A stretch of 64,000 bases of DNA from assembly GCA_018136815.1 (NCBI GenBank), contig CM030935.1:5524448-5588447 (forward strand), written 5' to 3'. The position numbers and the translations under genes were made by a program. Position 1 is the stretch's first letter, and every line of letters begins with the position of its first letter. The DNA comes from Isochrysis galbana. Lineage: Eukaryota > Haptophyta > Isochrysidales > Isochrysidaceae. The notes under the pieces were generated by a model. That model was not told the origin of the DNA. It saw nothing but the letters and a program-made list of their open reading frames with translations, and made no database searches. This document shows positions 62,244 to 64,000 of this stretch, piece by piece.

Positions 62244-63350
62244 ATTCGCTGTGCGCCACGGTGAATGCAGCTTGGGCGGGGGGCTCGCAATTGACGTCCA
62301 TTGGGCGCGCGGTGTGCCTCTCTGGGCGCGCCTATTTACACACTAGTGATGGCTAATTCATTCGCCGATTGTCCGCTCGGTCCACGCGTCCATTCGGAGG
62401 CGCACAGAGCGTTGCTACGCTGGAAGCCTTCGGCAGTGCGAAACGCAACTCGATTGCCCACCCTGCCCTAGTTGTCGCGTGTGGTGAGTGAGATGCTGCT
62501 TGACGGTAGGTTGTAGGTTCAGCTTCTCTGCAAGGTCACGCGAGGACGCGCGTGAAAATGCGTGAATCTTGCGGTCGACTATCCGTATACTATAATGCGC
62601 ACTTTGTACTGCTGCCGTCTGAAGGCCCGCGCGCTTTGCGCTTTGTCTTCGCGTACGCAAGTGGCTCACACCCAAAGTTAGGGACACTCAATCAATCTAC
62701 ATACTCTCAATTACAAAAATATTGTTATAGTTTTAGTAGTAGCAATGGAGCAGCGCTAGCACGATAAGGGCGCTCCCCTCCCGCAGGCCCATGCGGCACG
62801 CCCTAACGGAGCCGCCCCAAGCCGCCGGAGCTTAAGCGCGCGTGGATGCCCCGACGAGGTGGTGGGAGGACTGACACAATCTTGCCCTGCCCATAGCCCA
62901 CGGTTGCGGCAGAGCGCTCCCCTGTCTTTCGGTTTTTCGGGACATGACATGACATGATGAACAAAAGCCTTTCCGTATTTGGAGATATGATGCACAAGAA
63001 CCCGTCTATCTAGGTGCCTAAGTAGAGTGAGGTCCAAACGTTTGCCATCGCCACGCCAGTGTCGGCGTGGTTTACACCTTCCGCGGCGCAGCAAACATGG
63101 CGCATAAAAGACGGGGGCAACCCACTATCCCGCCGGCGGCGCCACACCTTGACAGGCCTGTTACATAGTGAATTGGTAGCAGGCGCTTCCGGTGTCGCAC
63201 CTCGCGCCTGCTGGCACCGCATAGGCGCTCGGCGAAATTTGGCCCAGAGGCCCTCCGGCACCACCCGCCCCTCAAGCGACACCCCGTCCTCGTTGCTGGC
63301 GCCCGGCAGCGAGGGGTGAAGGGAAGGGGTGGGGGGAGAGATGGGGGACC
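62244..63350. other. No gene; possible MERA-type retroposon head at 62715
   Basis: At 62715-62755 AATATTGTTATAGTTTTAG is followed by ATGGAGCAGCGC and an early stop; it resembles the retroposon head at 48255 but with little ORF. Nothing else is recognised. Confidence 0.5.
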
Positions 63351-64000
63351 TCAATCCATATCATCGAATGACGCCACCGCTGGTGCCGCCTCTGTCGGCA
63401 TGGGGGCAGCATCAGCCGGCATCGCAGAAGTGACTGCGGCGGGTACTGAAGCGACCGGGGTCTGCGAAGAGCTTGGCGCAGCGCCCACCCGTGCGGCCGC
63501 CTCCATTTGTGCCATCTGCTGCCGAAGCTGTGCCAGCTGCTGCTGCAGCTCCATCTCCCGCTGCAGGTTCTCCACCTGGCGACGAAGGGCTTCAACACGT
63601 GCCTGGCCGTCATCATCGGGCTCTGCAGTCGCGACGGAAGAAGAGGCCGCCGCGGCGGCTGCGGCGGTGGCGGCTGCGGCGGTGGGGATGGCGGCTGTAG
63701 CGGTGGGCGTAAAGGACGCAGAGGCTGCGTCGACCGCGACTTGCTGAGCCGCCGGCACCGCGGCGGCCTGGGAGGCGCGAACCAGTTCGGCATCTCCGGG
63801 TTTCCGTGCGTGGCGCATCTGCATCCGACTGCGTGCAACACCGGCACGCGCGCTGCGCTCGTCGGAGGCCAGCTCGCTTGCCAGCGTGGCGGCAGGCTGG
63901 CCGGCAGCCGCGCGAGGCTCATCCGCGAGCTGCTGCTGCGCAGGCTCGGCGGCAGCCTCTCGGACCTCGCCTTGTTGTGGCGCGCCCCGCGCACGGGTCG
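63351..64000 (-). CDS. 3' part of an Ala/Gln-rich coiled-coil protein (runs off the window)
   Basis: The minus-strand frame is open from the window edge to a TGA/TAG-type stop at 63351, about 215 codons. It contains Ala/Glu/Gln-rich helix, a poly-Ala stretch (about 20 Ala, codon-mixed), then a clear coiled coil (ARVEALRRQVENLQREM and QQQLAQLRQQMAQMEA) and an Ala/Pro-rich tail ending SFDDMD. No domain is recognised. The 5' part lies outside the window. Confidence 0.5.
   Translation of the reverse strand, partial: TRARGAPQQGEVREAAAEPAQQQLADEPRAAAGQPAATLASELASDERSARAGVARSRMQMRHARKPGDAELVRASQAAAVPAAQQVAVDAASASFTPTATAAIPTAAAATAAAAAAASSSVATAEPDDDGQARVEALRRQVENLQREMELQQQLAQLRQQMAQMEAAARVGAAPSSSQTPVASVPAAVTSAMPADAAPMPTEAAPAVASFDDMD

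Overview
The window is nuclear DNA of a GC-rich, intron-bearing eukaryote, most likely a haptophyte or similar alga with a secondary plastid. Supporting evidence: spliceosomal introns of about 80-900 nt, about one in five with GC-AG ends; a plastid-type ribosomal protein bL9 gene with an N-terminal signal-peptide-like leader; a selenoprotein T gene with an in-frame UGA and a SECIS-like hairpin; and a CCCTAA telomere array. The taxonomic call is inference. I saw no rRNA, tRNA or CRISPR.

Layout. 1-5.8 kb: microsatellites, a coiled-coil hypothetical gene and an RY/D-repeat exon between a pair of inverted repeats. 5.8-13.96 kb (minus strand): a Ty3/gypsy chromovirus with one 1.1 kb LTR, a complete pol (protease, RT, RNase H, integrase, chromodomain) and, upstream of pol, an ORF carrying a phage-type DNA cytosine methyltransferase domain; its 5' end is lost in a 100-N gap. 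14-18.8 kb: retroposons and repeats. 18.8-20.5 kb: F-box/LRR gene. 22-23.4 kb: LINE scrap and a retroposon. 24.9-26.6 kb: RING-H2 E3 ligase. 27-30.1 kb: nested retroposons and LTR debris. A second 100-N gap (30,105-30,204) is followed at once by about 635 bp of CCCTAA telomere repeat and an AT-rich subtelomeric block, so the right half probably starts at a true chromosome end and the scaffold join is suspect.

32.3-34.7 kb: MFSD1-like transporter (minus). 36.1-38.7 kb: piggyBac-like deletion derivative with palindromic ends. 40.3-46.3 kb: complete 21-exon 2-oxoglutarate dehydrogenase E1 gene. 48.3-49.4 kb: retroposon with its own ORF. 50.4-52.0 kb: selenoprotein T. 52.4-53.2 kb: LTR fragment. 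54.2-54.5 kb: EF-hand reading frame broken by a 145-bp MITE. 56.1-57.4 kb: intronless seven-helix receptor-like gene. 60.5-62.2 kb: bL9. 63.35 kb to the edge: 3' part of a coiled-coil gene.

The host genes are unrelated single-copy housekeeping or signalling genes; nothing suggests an operon-like system. The coherent stories are the mobile elements: the methyltransferase-bearing chromovirus, and a family of roughly 0.76-1.1 kb retroposons with 15-17 bp target duplications, conserved TATA-containing heads and, in one subfamily, a conserved Met-Glu-Arg-Ala ORF.
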